DNA of 64,000 nucleotides, from NCBI GenBank assembly GCA_029582165.1, contig CM055872.1, positions 4,867,582-4,931,581 on the forward strand. The letters run 5' to 3'. The DNA is from Portulaca oleracea (taxonomy: Eukaryota > Streptophyta > Magnoliopsida > Caryophyllales > Portulacaceae). The position numbers and the translations under genes are program-made. This document shows, one piece after another, positions 33,020 to 44,411 of this stretch; position 1 is the stretch's first letter, and every line of letters begins with the position of its first letter. The notes beneath the pieces were generated by a model. That model saw only the letters and a list, made by a program, of their open reading frames with translations, was not told the origin of the DNA and did not search any database.

Positions 33020-36000
33020 TTAATCTTTTCTATCTTTAGGTTGATCCCATTTATCATCAGCTGAAGGGAAAATAACCTCCATGCTATTACTCCCACTGCT
33101 CCCTGAATTAAACATCATCACATGCTCCAACTCAAAGCTGTGATCATCAATCACCGGATTCTGATTGATGAAATCCACGCCGTCCCTTTCCTGATGATGG
33201 GGCATGGATCCGACGGCCGAGGATGGTCCGGCACTGCTGCTGAAGAGCTCTTGGTGGTGGGTTAATATGCTACTCCCGCCCTCACCGGAATGCCTGGAGG
33301 CGATGTCGAGGAGCCAGTTGGGGAGAACGTGATCGACGGCTGTGATTGGATGGTGGGGCGTGATGATCATGGCTTGGGTGGAGGGTTGGACGGCAGGGGC
33401 GGTAGGAGCGGTAGGGCTCATGTGGCAAGTGTGCTCCCCGCGGTAGATGATCTCGAACATGGTGGGGTCGTCGTTGAGACGTTGGACTTGCTTTTTTGCT
33501 GGGCAACCGTACAGTTTTTGATGTGTACAACGGTAGTAACTCCTGAAAATTGTATCAAATTGTAAATATTATAAACATTTCAACTTCTCTGTATATATAC
33601 ATATATATGTAAACATATTTTGAACCGTATCGCCCTAGGGTTCATTCGTTTCGGATAATAAAAATCGATGTGGGTTCTAAGATCTTTTCCTGGTCGCGTT
33701 CGGGTTTTATTTTGGATGTTCTTTTCGGTTGTTTTGGGAGAGAAGAGCATTTTGGTCTTTCTGCGAAGACCGGGGTCGGGTTCATGAAGACTTGGGAGAA
33801 GTCGAGGGCAGGAGCGAAGAAGACTTAGTACATGACAGTGTCAATTTCCAATATGGGCATGCCCCCTCGCAAAACAAAGAAAAGAAGGCAGTAGTGCTGA
33901 CACGGGTCATGGCAAGCCAACACGAACCGTGTCAGAGCAATGTCATGGGCGTGACCATAGGTGGTCACAACTATGACCCTGTGATGGATCGATGGCCCTC
34001 TGCGCAACACAAAGTCGCCATGACCCGTGTCGCATAGGCCACGGTCCGTGGTGCCTGTCGAGAAACAGGTCACGGGCGTGACATGGTAGAGTTGGTGAGT
34101 TCTAAATTAGGTATTTCAAAACCCTAGGTTGTTAAATGGTCCTTGGTCTCAATCTTCCATTGTTACGCCGGAGACTACTCCACATACATATACATACATA
34201 TATATACGTGTGAATACTAACCAAAACATATATACATATTTGTTGAATAATAAATGTGCATCATAACTTTTCAACCATAAAACATAGGAAAGATGCACAT
34301 TGCAAATTAATATAATTAATGAACTACCAAACATTCTAAGATGAGCATATAATATCTGATATAGAGGTCCAAGTCTAGTAAGAAGAAGGTCAAAAGAATC
34401 AGGCTTTTTGCTATTATAAATAACAACCTTGAGCTACACCAAATATAATATATGTGTATGTTGGTTGCATGAATAATTCAATTGATTAAGTTAGAGGACC
34501 ATGTCAAAAAGAGACAGCTTTCTTCACAACCATTACAATGTTAGGTTGTTAACACACTAACCATAGTTTAACTAGGTAGTGAATTTCACCAGGTAGAAGT
34601 TAAAATTTGGTGAATTTTACAACTAATTACATAGAAGTAAGTAATATCTTTTTGATTTTCTTTTTATGGAAGGTAAGTGGAGATAACTGAACCCTATTTT
34701 AGACGTAAGCAAATAGTAATTACGTACCTTGGATAGATAGCATTGAGGATTTCTTTCTGCCCGTACTTCCTCCATGTAAAGCCATCATCCGGTGGCATTT
34801 CCGTGTTGCCCATCAACGGCACTGGCTCCCTCCTCACTACCCTCCTCTCTCCTTGGCCTTGACCATCGTTCCTACCATCATTTAAAATCACCGTCATTAG
34901 ATTCATGACGAAAAATACTATCATAAAAGTATAATATATATTGCTATTGTAAATAACATATTATGTAAGAAATTATTCATGAAAGAGTGACGTTAGAGAC
35001 CGTGAAAGTCAAAATTATGACAATTAATATGGAACAAAGGGAGTAATAGGCATGCGCATTTAAAATGACGAAATCTTAGGGTAAGTAATGACTACTGTAT
35101 AGAAAACCTAAGTACATTACATTTCAGGATTTAACCTTTCTTCGTAAAATCTTTTGTGATTCGTGTATGAAAATAAAAATCTAAAAAAAAGCTAAGCAGA
35201 TGTGATTTTACATTTTTACCATGTCTAATTGTTCGTATATCAGATATGTATTTATCCATGTTAATTAGCTTTACCCACCACTAAGCAAGAGATTAAATTA
35301 ATTAAACACAACTTTATAGGTCACTGCATTTCCTATACATGGATTAACAATGGAGAGTTTAGGGTTAAACATCGATTCTAATTAAGAAATTTTCTTTTGA
35401 TGGCTTAATTAGCTTGTATTTGACAGCTAGTTCAGTAATTAAGTTGATTAGCCTCTAATTAAAATGCCCTTCTTAATTAATTGCTTGCATTACTATTGTC
35501 TTTAATTTAGTTTACCCTTTGCTTGACATTATACACCACCAGCACTCACTGTAAGTAGATCAACAAAAAACTTATCAGATGTAATTAAGTTAATTACTTG
35601 AGATTATACCCTTTAATCACAACAAACAAACTTAAATAACAGTTAATTAAACGAGCTTAATTAACTAATACAGATTACCCATCATCAGATCTCACCATGC
35701 ATGCATGCAAAAATGATTCTAACCTGGTTGATCTCCTGCTAGGGTTTCTCTGCCGAGGCGAGTTCGAGCTTCCAGCAACTACCTGGTGATGATGATCGCG
35801 ATGTTGATGATCATGATCATGATCTGGTGGAGAAGGGTGCATGGAACTAAGCTGGTTCCTTGCCTGAACAAACGCTTCGATGATCTCATCGCATCGTCGA
35901 GAGAGGATCGTAGGGTTGTTATTCGCCCCAGCTGGGTTTCGAAGGATCGATTCGAGATCTCTTGCTAAGCTGCATCCATGGAGGATTAGATCTTGCTGAG

Positions 36001-36025
36001 CACCATTGTTTCTCTCCTCCTCCAT
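33020..36025 (-). CDS. WRKY55: Group III WRKY transcription factor (WRKY55-like)
   Basis: Three exons: 36025-35724, 34871-34728 and 33542-33020, total 322 aa. The WRKY domain has WRKYGQKE at 134-141 and a C2HC zinc finger at C154, C162, H186 and C188. The CX7CX23HXC spacing defines group III. The intron at PR|S inside the domain is the position conserved in this group. The N-terminus (LILHGCSLARDLESIL) resembles the WRKY55 branch rather than WRKY70/54. Such factors bind W-boxes (TTGACC/T) in the nucleus and act in defence and senescence. The start at 36025 is preferred over the in-frame 36049 by alignment to the family pattern. Intron 1 has a truncated Stowaway MITE reaching almost to the exon 2 acceptor. 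Intron 2 contains a GC-rich foreign-looking insertion. Confidence 0.93.
33640..34130. repeat. GC-rich insertion of unknown class in WRKY intron 2
   Basis: Composition changes abruptly from AT-rich intron to GC-richer DNA with paired words such as CACGGGTCATGGC and GCCATGACCCGTGT, and CACGGGCGTGAC. Such motifs are reminiscent of gypsy-type LTRs, but no TG...CA ends or TSD were located. Confidence 0.4.
34885..35043. mobile_element. Truncated Stowaway MITE at the WRKY exon 2 acceptor
   Basis: ATGACAATTAATATGG-AACAAAGGGAGTAA at the right end and AAAATACTATCATA in the body match the 31183 element in reverse. The left third is missing, and the homology stops within about 15 bp of the exon 2 boundary at 34871. 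Confidence 0.7.
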
Positions 36026-39000
36026 TGAAATTATTATATATCTATGCACTATATATCTGAAGAAGTATAAGATTTAATCTTTTTGGTCACTTGGAGGTCA
36101 ATATAAAAAGTGATTAAATTACACCAAAAAGAATATGAAGTTGTTTGGAAAAAACCAGTGAAATTTCTATCTTTTTTTTTTTTTTCTGTGGTGGTGGGTT
36201 TATGTTATGGAATATGGAAGCTAGGTTTGATTGGGGGAGGAAGAAAAAGGGAGGGTGTTTAGGTATAAAAAGAGAAGAGGGAAAGAAAGGAGGTTTGAAA
36301 ATTCAAAGTATTTTGGGGATGTTTTTACACGTTAATACCCAAAGAAAAGAGTGAAATAGCAAGGAAGGACTCCCTTCATCCTAAGTTGTAATGCATTCAT
36401 CCCAAAATGTTTGTCATTTAATTAAGTTTAACAGATGATTACTCATAAATTATAACGACGTACAATATGAAATTACTATCAGCATAATTTTTAGTAAATC
36501 ATCTTTTTAATGCCAGTAATTTTATGTTTTAACTCATTATATATAATTTATGAGTAATTAACGGTCAAAATTTTGGGATGGAGGTAATAATTATTATTTG
36601 TCTCTAAGTTGACTGTTACAGTCTTCCGTGTAACTTTTTAATTGATTATTTCTCATATAATATTTTATTAATAATTGCAATATTATACTTTTAGGATAAT
36701 ATTTTTCATTACGAATCTAACGATAGTAATTTTAAATAACGAGTCATTGTATATATTGATAAATTTATGGTGAAATGTTTTCATAACTTAACTGAATAAT
36801 TTTAAAAAATGACAATGAATGGGAGTAATTAAGAGGAGAGTGACTTAGTCATGATTCATGAAATAGTATTTTTGAGACGCATTAAAATTGAAAGTCCAGA
36901 TGCTTTTTCTAGGGTTTGAAAGTCTACGAGAAGACTCTGTCCTAGCTTACTATCGATCAAAGATTATGATCCAAGAAATTTCCTAAGATTTTTCTATTTA
37001 GTTTCGTTAACTTTAATTCATTTCTATGTGGAGGAGACCCATGACTTTGATTTGATTCAAGCTAGACTACGTACCATCGATTCACTGTTAATTATATAGT
37101 GTAATCATCATTAATCATCGGAAACTGTTTTTACAACGAAAATGATAAATATCTTAAGTGTCTTGCCATTGTATAAAACATATATATTTGTAAATTAAAT
37201 AGAAAAAAAATTACGTAATTGACTTCTATAACTATAATAATATATATACATGGTATAGGAATCATGCTTTTATCTATATTTTTTAAAATTTACAAAAATG
37301 CGTCTAAGATATGCATAACGGATAGGATTCACTCATTAGAGTGTCAATTTTAATTGTTGGCGTAGCCAACACAGTTAAAACTTCTTATAATTGATAACTA
37401 ATATTAACTGTCAAAAAATTTGAGTTTAAAAATAATAATAAATATTATTCATAAGAAACAAGACACTTAAACAGTATTTTACACACGACACATATCAGCC
37501 CTCTTTTTATAATGGGGTAAATTCACATATTTTGTCTTTCTTTGTGGCTTTAATGGACTATAATTCGGTCTCTTAATTAAGTGTTAACTGACCATAATAC
37601 TAACCTTGGTTGACGTCAATATTACGTCCCTAATTGCATCAAAAAAAGCTCTTAATTATTATTTTTTATTCGACATCAATTTATAGACAATTAGACACAC
37701 ACCATAACATACCTGTAATTTCTTTTAATTTCCAATTGATAGAGAGTATAACTATTGTTGAGTGTAGAATTTTTTTTACTTTGGGTAATTTTGCCCGCTT
37801 ACTGGATTCCTATATCAGGGATAACTACTTATCATCATTTTTACAGGTTGGGGAAGATAGATATGTACCGAACGGCCCATCACAATTCACAAACATGACC
37901 CATCAACTTCACAATTTTCACCTAATGAAAATTTTTTGTTTCTACAAAAACTTGAACATTGGTAGGAAGGATGGATGATTTATTTCGAGAAAATTGTCAC
38001 TTGGCTACCACCTCGATCTTTGATACCGTTGGCTCTATTTTTTTTATAAAAAAAATCAAAATCAATATTTATTGATCAAAAAAGCTTGTTGCAACAAGTA
38101 ATTCTATTTATTAATATATTAAATTTTATAAATTTTAATATTTGTAAGGAGATTCAACAATAGTTGATTTTTTTTTTCAACTATTGTAAAAAAGTATACT
38201 ACAACAACAAACAAACCCCATAATGTTCCTGTTATAGAGGAGTCTGAGGAGATTTAGATAAAGGCAGTCTTCCCCCCATGCAGATGTAGTAGAATGTATG
38301 GAAAGACTAATTACGGCGGATCCAAAAAGCTTTTCAAAAACAAATACACAAAAAAAAATACAATTTGAAGAACCAGTTAGAATGTCAAGAGATTGTACTT
38401 AAAAAATATGATTGCAATTAATTATTTTGCCTTAAAAAATCAAAATCTATGTATATTGATCAAAATAACTTGTTGCAACAATTAACGATATTCATTAAGA
38501 CATAAATCTTTTAAAGGGTGATATTTATCAAATCAATGGTAAAGAATTCACAGCTATCCTAATTGAAACAATTTTTAACCATGGTATAGTTATAATATAC
38601 AAACCAACACCAACGACAAAAATAAATTCTAGTATAATCCCGTTGACACAATATCTGAAGAGATTCAAACAAATGTAAGCAACTTTTTTTTAATGTACCG
38701 AACTATATAAAGATAATAATTCAGCGGATCTAATTAAAAAAAGTACGTTAATATGTTCATATAAACTAAGATAGTGGTCCCAAAACCTTTTTAAAATTTA
38801 CGTTATACGTTCATATAAACTAAATCAATATGCTTTCAAAAAAAAAAAAACTAAATCAAATGCATCAGTCACATATAGTTCAAAATGTACAAATATACAA
38901 ATATATGTTAAAATTTGAAATTACATGTTCTTTAATTTGTAAAAGCATGATCTTGAAATATGAGCATGTTCTCATAAAATAAATAAATTTGTACTCATAA

Positions 39001-39734
39001 AATAAAATTATATATTATTAGGTGTACGTTTTTTAAATTAATAAAATCATAGTTTTAATTAAATAATATCCTAAGATTATTTAAATGTTTTAAAAATAAT
39101 ATAAATACTCAAACACATTGATTTTAAAATAGCTAGTACATTACATATTCTAGTAAGGGCGTGTTTGATTGATAAAAAATTCTGGGAAAATGGTCAATTT
39201 TCTTAGATTGACTTATTTTTTTTCATTTTGAATGTAGGTTGACTTGGGTAAAATTTTTTAGGGAGACCCACCATCTTCTATATTTTTCTAGAGAAAATTT
39301 ATCTTAGAGAGGGGTAAAGGAAACTTTCCATGAAAAGATTTTTCCGGGAAAAATTTCTCTGAGATCCCTAACAAAAAAATGCTTTATAGTTTTTCTTTTT
39401 CTCTTTCGGCGGCGAAATTGGCCTGAAATTTTATGGATTCTACCTTTAATTGAAAAACCAAAAAATAAAGTATCAAAGAAAATATGAAAATATGCATTTC
39501 CTTTCATATAGATTTTCTGTTTTTATTAAAAATTTGAAAATACTAATTTCTTTTAGCTTGAATGAGACCGTGGTACACATACGTGTTGACTGTTTGTCAC
39601 CATTATACATTTGCATTTGATAAGTCAATAATTCTCATAATAATGATGTCAGATAATGATGGTAAATGACTCATAATGATACTAAAACTTTTTTTAATGT
39701 AAATTTAGCTCATTCATTAAGTCCTTATTTTATA
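36026..39734. other. WRKY upstream region and AT-rich intergenic DNA
   Basis: No gene was seen. A minus-strand TTGACC (W-box core) lies at 36096-36101, 71 bp upstream of the WRKY ATG, and may allow WRKY auto- or cross-regulation. Two degenerate Stowaway-like repeats occur at about 36370-36594 and 36595-36830. A diverged direct repeat (ATCAAAATC...GCTTGTTGCAACA-like) lies at about 38056-38098 and 38433-38478. Confidence 0.5.
36096..36101 (-). promoter_or_regulatory. W-box core upstream of the WRKY gene
   Basis: Reads TTGACC on the minus strand, 71 bp from the start codon. W-boxes are the known targets of WRKY proteins and often occur in WRKY promoters. A 6-bp match alone is weak evidence. Confidence 0.35.
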
Positions 39735-40256
39735 CCTTTTTTTTATTCCATATCAATTATTATAATTTGACTTTTATGGTATCCAATGTTACTCTTTTTG
39801 ATTGATAATTTCTTGTATAAATATATTATTAAAAATTGCAATATTATACTTTTATGATAGTACTTTTTGTTACAAATCTAATAGTGATAATTTTATATAG
39901 CAACTAATTGTATATATTGAAAAAATTTTGATCAAAATTTTTGAAATTTGATTGCACAATTTTCAAAAGCGACAATTAATATGGAAAAAAGGGAGTACTT
40001 TCTTTGTCTCAAAATATTTATTTATTTTGATTTGACACATAAATCTTTAAAAAATAACAAATGAATCTCTATTTTTACAAAATAATAATGATACACTTAG
40101 TTTTAAATTTAAAAATATTATTTATGTTTTCCCCTCTCGTATGTAAATGCTTTTAAAATTTAAACTAAGGACATGCATATAGTAATTAATTTGAACAAAA
40201 CAAAAGTTTTCATTTTATTAAAATAGACATAATTTTGAGACATCCAAAAATGGAAT
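39735..40256. mobile_element. Two adjoining Stowaway-like MITEs
   Basis: The first (39735-39995) matches the 31183 element throughout (TTGATTGATAATTTCTTGTATAA, ATTGTATATATTGA) and ends in GGGAG followed by TA. The second (about 39998-40256) begins CTTTCTTTGTCTCAAAATATT and ends with the inverted form TTTTGAGACATCCAAAAATGG. Confidence 0.65.
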
Positions 40257-41507
40257 AGTGTACAAATAATTTGACATAGAGAGAGATATTTATAAGTAAA
40301 ATGATAAATCTAGTAGACTAGTATCTCTATAATAAATATGATTCATTAACTCTAAAATTTTTATAAAAAAAATGTTTTATTTCCATCATAACTTGAATCT
40401 TAGCAAAGAATATAAAAACTGAAAATAATTATCATAAATTATGATATTGCACCTCTATTACCATCAACGCATGTTAAATCAGCTAAGACACCTTAAAATG
40501 AGCTGGCCAAATAAATTTTGATTGGTTTTGGTATATTAAAAATAAATACCCTCAAATATCAAAGTGTTTGATGTTTAATTTAATAATTGGGTTATTCATA
40601 TTTAATGGCCCCAAATATGTAATTATCATGGGAAGTTTCTTACCCCTTCTTAGAAAGTAATCCATCCTTTTCCTAATAAAATTATCACATTTGAATTTTG
40701 AGAAGATTTTATAGTATTAAAAATTTGACTTTTGAGAAGATTTAATAGTATTAAAAATAATAATTATATTGAAAATGATAAAAGTAATAGATAAATTTTT
40801 ATTTTGGTTATATATTTGTATTATATATTTGTATCGATAATGATAAAAGTAAGACGTAAATTTAGAAAATTGTCATTAATATTGTATTGAAATTATAAAG
40901 TGACAGATATTTATGAAAAACAAAAATTAGCTAAAATGACAGATATTAAGAGATTGAGGGAGTGCATATATGCCTGAGAGTTTGTAACTTTGGAATTTTG
41001 GCATGAGTACTTTTAGACTATAACTATAAGATGTTACTAGAAGTTAATTTTAATTCTATTTATATTCATAAATAATAATACCTCTGCTTATCCATAAATA
41101 ATATATACTTTTATAAAAAAATAAAAATAAATGACATATGCCAAAATCCAATGGTAGCATCGACCTCAACTAAAGTGTAATTCCTCATGGAGATTCGTTA
41201 CTTACCATTGTAAACCGCAATTTATTAGGTGTATTCGGACTCGGAGTATGTATATTAAATATTACAATTATTCATCCACATATTTAAGTTGTTCATTTTT
41301 GTTATTATAATGGTTCACTCGAAAATATCTAGAGCACATATTCAAATACATATAATATATATTGTTTGCATACAACATATATAATTGTGTTGCTTTATTA
41401 CTTACTTTCTTCTACTTAATTTTTGTAATAATATTTTTATAGCCTTACCTGTATTATAAACATTCAAATATAGGATTTTTGACCTTTGAGTTAATGTAGG
41501 AGACTTT
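40257..41507. other. AT-rich intergenic DNA with one MITE-like repeat
   Basis: The right edge of a Stowaway-like repeat (AGCTAAAATGACAGATATTA...GAGGGAGT, about 40925-40965) is visible. I see no gene. Confidence 0.5.
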
Positions 41508-41755
41508 GGCCCTGTTTTTTTCTGCGGTTGGCAAACTGCGGTGCCACAGCGTACCACAGTTTGCCACAACCCGCCACATTTTACCGCAAATCATTACTTT
41601 TCTCTCTCCTCACTTTTCTCCTCTACTTTTTACATCTTCTTTCCTCACATACCCCACATACCAATAACTCAGCACAATTCCACCATACCCGCCACAATTC
41701 TACCACACCTCACCACACCATTCCGCAAAATACCGCATAAAAGAACATGACCTTT
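41508..41755. mobile_element. MITE of the GGCTCCGTTCTTTTAT family
   Basis: GGCCCTGTTTTTTTCTGCGG at the left and CCGCATAAAAGAACATGACC at the right are imperfect inverted repeats. The interior is rich in CCACA/GCCAC words, as in the copies at 3705, 30938 and 48196. Confidence 0.6.
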
Positions 41756-41814
41756 AAACTATAAAATTTAGAGTAGATCGTGGGTAGACCTGTCAATTTT
41801 GATTTGATCGTGTA

Positions 41815-42009
41815 TGTAACACCCTGGATATATGGTTAAAGTGTAGCTTAAAAGGATTAAAATGATTACTTATATCACCAAGGTGCACCTTCTTTTATGG
41901 TAGCTCATCCGTTGGCTGGAAAGACTTGTGGTGATTTGTGGGGTCAGTCAACGATCCTTAAAATAATTATTGATAATGTCCCCGACCTAGGAGGGGCTGG
42001 AGCGTTACA
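41815..42009. mobile_element. Short solo LTR-like insertion (195 bp)
   Basis: Starts TGTAACACCC, ends GGAGCGTTACA (so TGTAAC...GTTACA), and lies between exact 5-bp repeats GTGTA (41810-41814 and 42010-42014). TG...CA ends with a 5-bp TSD are typical of LTR elements. A TRIM-type solo LTR is likely. It is inserted in a decayed hAT-like repeat that starts TAGACCTGTCAATTTT at about 41785. Confidence 0.7.
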
Positions 42010-42489
42010 GTGTAACTTGACTTGAATCCACCTGAAAATTTTTGGTGTTGAACATGATTTTTTTTACCCGAAAACTCGGAAAATCGGCAAATTAGCGGGT
42101 CAAACCCGACTGAACCCTAGAGGGGGTGAATACGGTTAATGAAATTCTCTGCACTTAACACACCAAGGATGTAAGACAATCAACACAACCAGAATGAATA
42201 GCTAATACTTCTTTATTGAATTGAAATTTGAATACATAGAGAGATAGAGGAAGTCAGAAAGCTTGGCAGGATTGGGGTCATGAAGACCTCAATAACTGCT
42301 TACAAGAGGACTTAATCATAGTTCCTACTGGTGAGTCTTACCAAGGATTGATGATACTACAACTCACTGAAGATCAATTCGCTCATTCTTCAGTTACCAA
42401 CTAATGATGTCCTCACCAGAACACACTCTTGTTACAAATTTGATCACCACTAAACACAAGTGGCTACTCTCAGAAATTTAGATTGTAGG

Positions 42490-42850
42490 GGTTTTTTGAT
42501 CACCACTAAAGAGAATTCTCAGATATGTTGCTGGTACCATTAACTTCATAATACAGTACACAGAATTGCCAGATTTTAAATTGCAGGGGTTTTTTGATAG
42601 TGATTGCGCATATGGTTTAGATGACAGAAGAAGTACGTCAAGGTTCTTATTTTCTCTAGGTTTAGGTGATGTTTCACGAAGTTTAAAAAAACAAGATATT
42701 GTAGCTTCGTCATCGTCTGAAGCTGAATATGTTGTTGTTACAGATGTTACTTGCAAGATGTTTGGTTGCATTGATTATTGGTAGATGATGACGAAGTTAC
42801 AATATCTTGTTTCTTTAAACTTTGTGAAACATCACCAAAACCTTTTGTGA
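42490..42850 (+). pseudogene. Ty1/copia RNase H fragment with internal fold-back
   Basis: ILRYVAGTINF and, in the open stretch 42566-42784, GFFDSDCAYGLDDRRSTS and VASSSSEAEYV are the signature of the copia RNase H region. A 65-bp segment (about 42652-42718) is repeated in inverted orientation at about 42784-42846, disrupting the C-terminus. No flanking integrase or RT was found, so it is an isolated remnant. Confidence 0.8.
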
Positions 42851-42869
42851 CAAGGCAACTATTAGAGTT

Positions 42870-43760
42870 CTTGTATGTTTATGCTGGGAATCCTTTTGTA
42901 ATTGTGATAGGAATCCGAGTCCTTAAATAAGTTTTACTATGACTCTTCCTTTTTAGGGTATTAACGCTGATTGACAATATATAAATAAGGTATTTTTCAC
43001 ATTTTTTCAATAGCAAGAAATAAGAGAGGATAATTATTTTTTCCAATACTTCTTTCTTCTACTTATTTCTCTTCACGATATCAGAGCCAGGTTGAAGAAG
43101 AGGCTCTGGCAGAAATTATTTTCAGCAAGATACTACACCTGGAATAAGCAACGACTTCTCTTGAAATGGACGAGGGAAGATTGACAAATAACTCAAAACA
43201 TCAGTAGCTAATTGACAGTGGCACTTCTGCTCACATGATTGGAGATAGAACAAAATTAAGACATATTAAGAATATTTAGCTTGTGATAGTTGATTTATCC
43301 AATGGTGCGAAAACAAGCAAGAGAGAATTTCTTTGAGAGTCAAATTACAGTTGCATTGAACATTTTTTGTTCCCTCTTCTTTGAATTGCAATCTTGTCTC
43401 TGTTTATCGTTTATGTAATGACTTGAATTGCATAGTCGCGTTTGATGAAAATTCTTGTATTTTGTAGGACCGCTCCTTGGGGATTCTGATTGGTACAGGT
43501 AATTAACATGACCGACTCTACTTCCACAAGGACTCTAATAGCAACAATAGCCATGACAAAGAATCCAAAATTTCATAGTAGAAGAAGCATTTTGATATCT
43601 GTTATCTTTTTATTCAGAAGTTAATCCCTGAGCTACTGTAACACGAGCAGTCAAGTAACAAACATTTTCACCAAGTCGTTTCCATAGGCTAAGCATTAAG
43701 AACTTAAACTGCATATGGATTTGATTAGTTTTGAAGCAAGGGGGAGTATTGATTAAGTTA
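42870..43760 (+). mobile_element. Ty1/copia remnant: LTR-like DNA, primer site and protease fragment
   Basis: ATATCAGAGCC at 43079 resembles the initiator-Met tRNA primer-binding site. The upstream 200 bp reads like a copia LTR (GGGAATCCTTTTGTAATTGTG and on). DSGTSAHMIGDRTKL at about 43218-43262 is a degraded protease motif (canonical DSGAS-H). AAGGGGGAGTATTGA near 43738 resembles a polypurine tract followed by an LTR start. Stops interrupt the coding parts. Confidence 0.6.
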
Positions 43761-44146
43761 TAAATTACTCCAAAACAGATGTTAGTACAATTAAGAAACC
43801 TTATGTTTCTTTTTTTGATAACCGCAAGAAGTAATGTATTATACATTTATTATTGTTTTTATGAGTTTTTGCTTTGATTATAATCTATAAATTGAGTTGG
43901 TAATATTAAAAATGAGTGTGAGTTGAAGTTTTCATTTTGCAGTAAAATTCCGCTCCCTGCATCTCTCAATATTCAAAAGCCAACAACAATGTAAGACATT
44001 ATAAAAAAGGAAAATGATACACATCTTGCCTCAAGATGGTTAATAACCATCTTGAATTGCCTATATTTCACATTTTGTTAACTTTTAATAATATTTTCTC
44101 TAATAATTATGTATATTTATCAACAACAAGAGTATAATGCTTATTT

Positions 44147-44368
44147 TTTTATTTTTTTTTTTGGAAAATTGGTGAGACTTTCCATTACTAAAACCAAAGT
44201 ATACAAAACACTCCAGGCATACCCGGACGGGCTACAAATGTTAGCCCAAAAACAACCAAAATCAAAACCTGCTGATCTAAACGAAACAAATCAAAGCAAA
44301 GCTTAATCACTAAGCCTAAACTTTACATCATTTAAAAAAATATAAGGGAAATTCCATTTGGTAGGTTT
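44147..44368 (-). mobile_element. LINE-like insertion with 23-bp TSD and chimeric 5' end
   Basis: Perfect 23-bp direct repeats flank it (44124-44146 and 44369-44391). On the minus strand it ends in an A-rich tail (T-rich at 44147-44160). Before the tail is sequence resembling a non-LTR retroelement 3' end. Its 5' end (44332-44368) is an exact copy of the neighbouring Mutator-like element's edge (44398-44434), as if copied from nearby DNA during insertion. Confidence 0.65.
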
Positions 44369-44411
44369 CAACAAGAGTATAATGCTTATTTGCTAGGTTA
44401 AAAAAATATAA

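Noticed and set aside
33020..33460. Single-ORF reading of the WRKY C-terminal part as a separate gene
   Set aside because: The frame continues from an upstream exon boundary at 33542 that completes the zinc finger, so it is exon 3 of the WRKY gene.
33729..34037. 102-codon ORF in WRKY intron 2
   Set aside because: Lies in a GC-rich repeat-like insertion and has no recognised domain.
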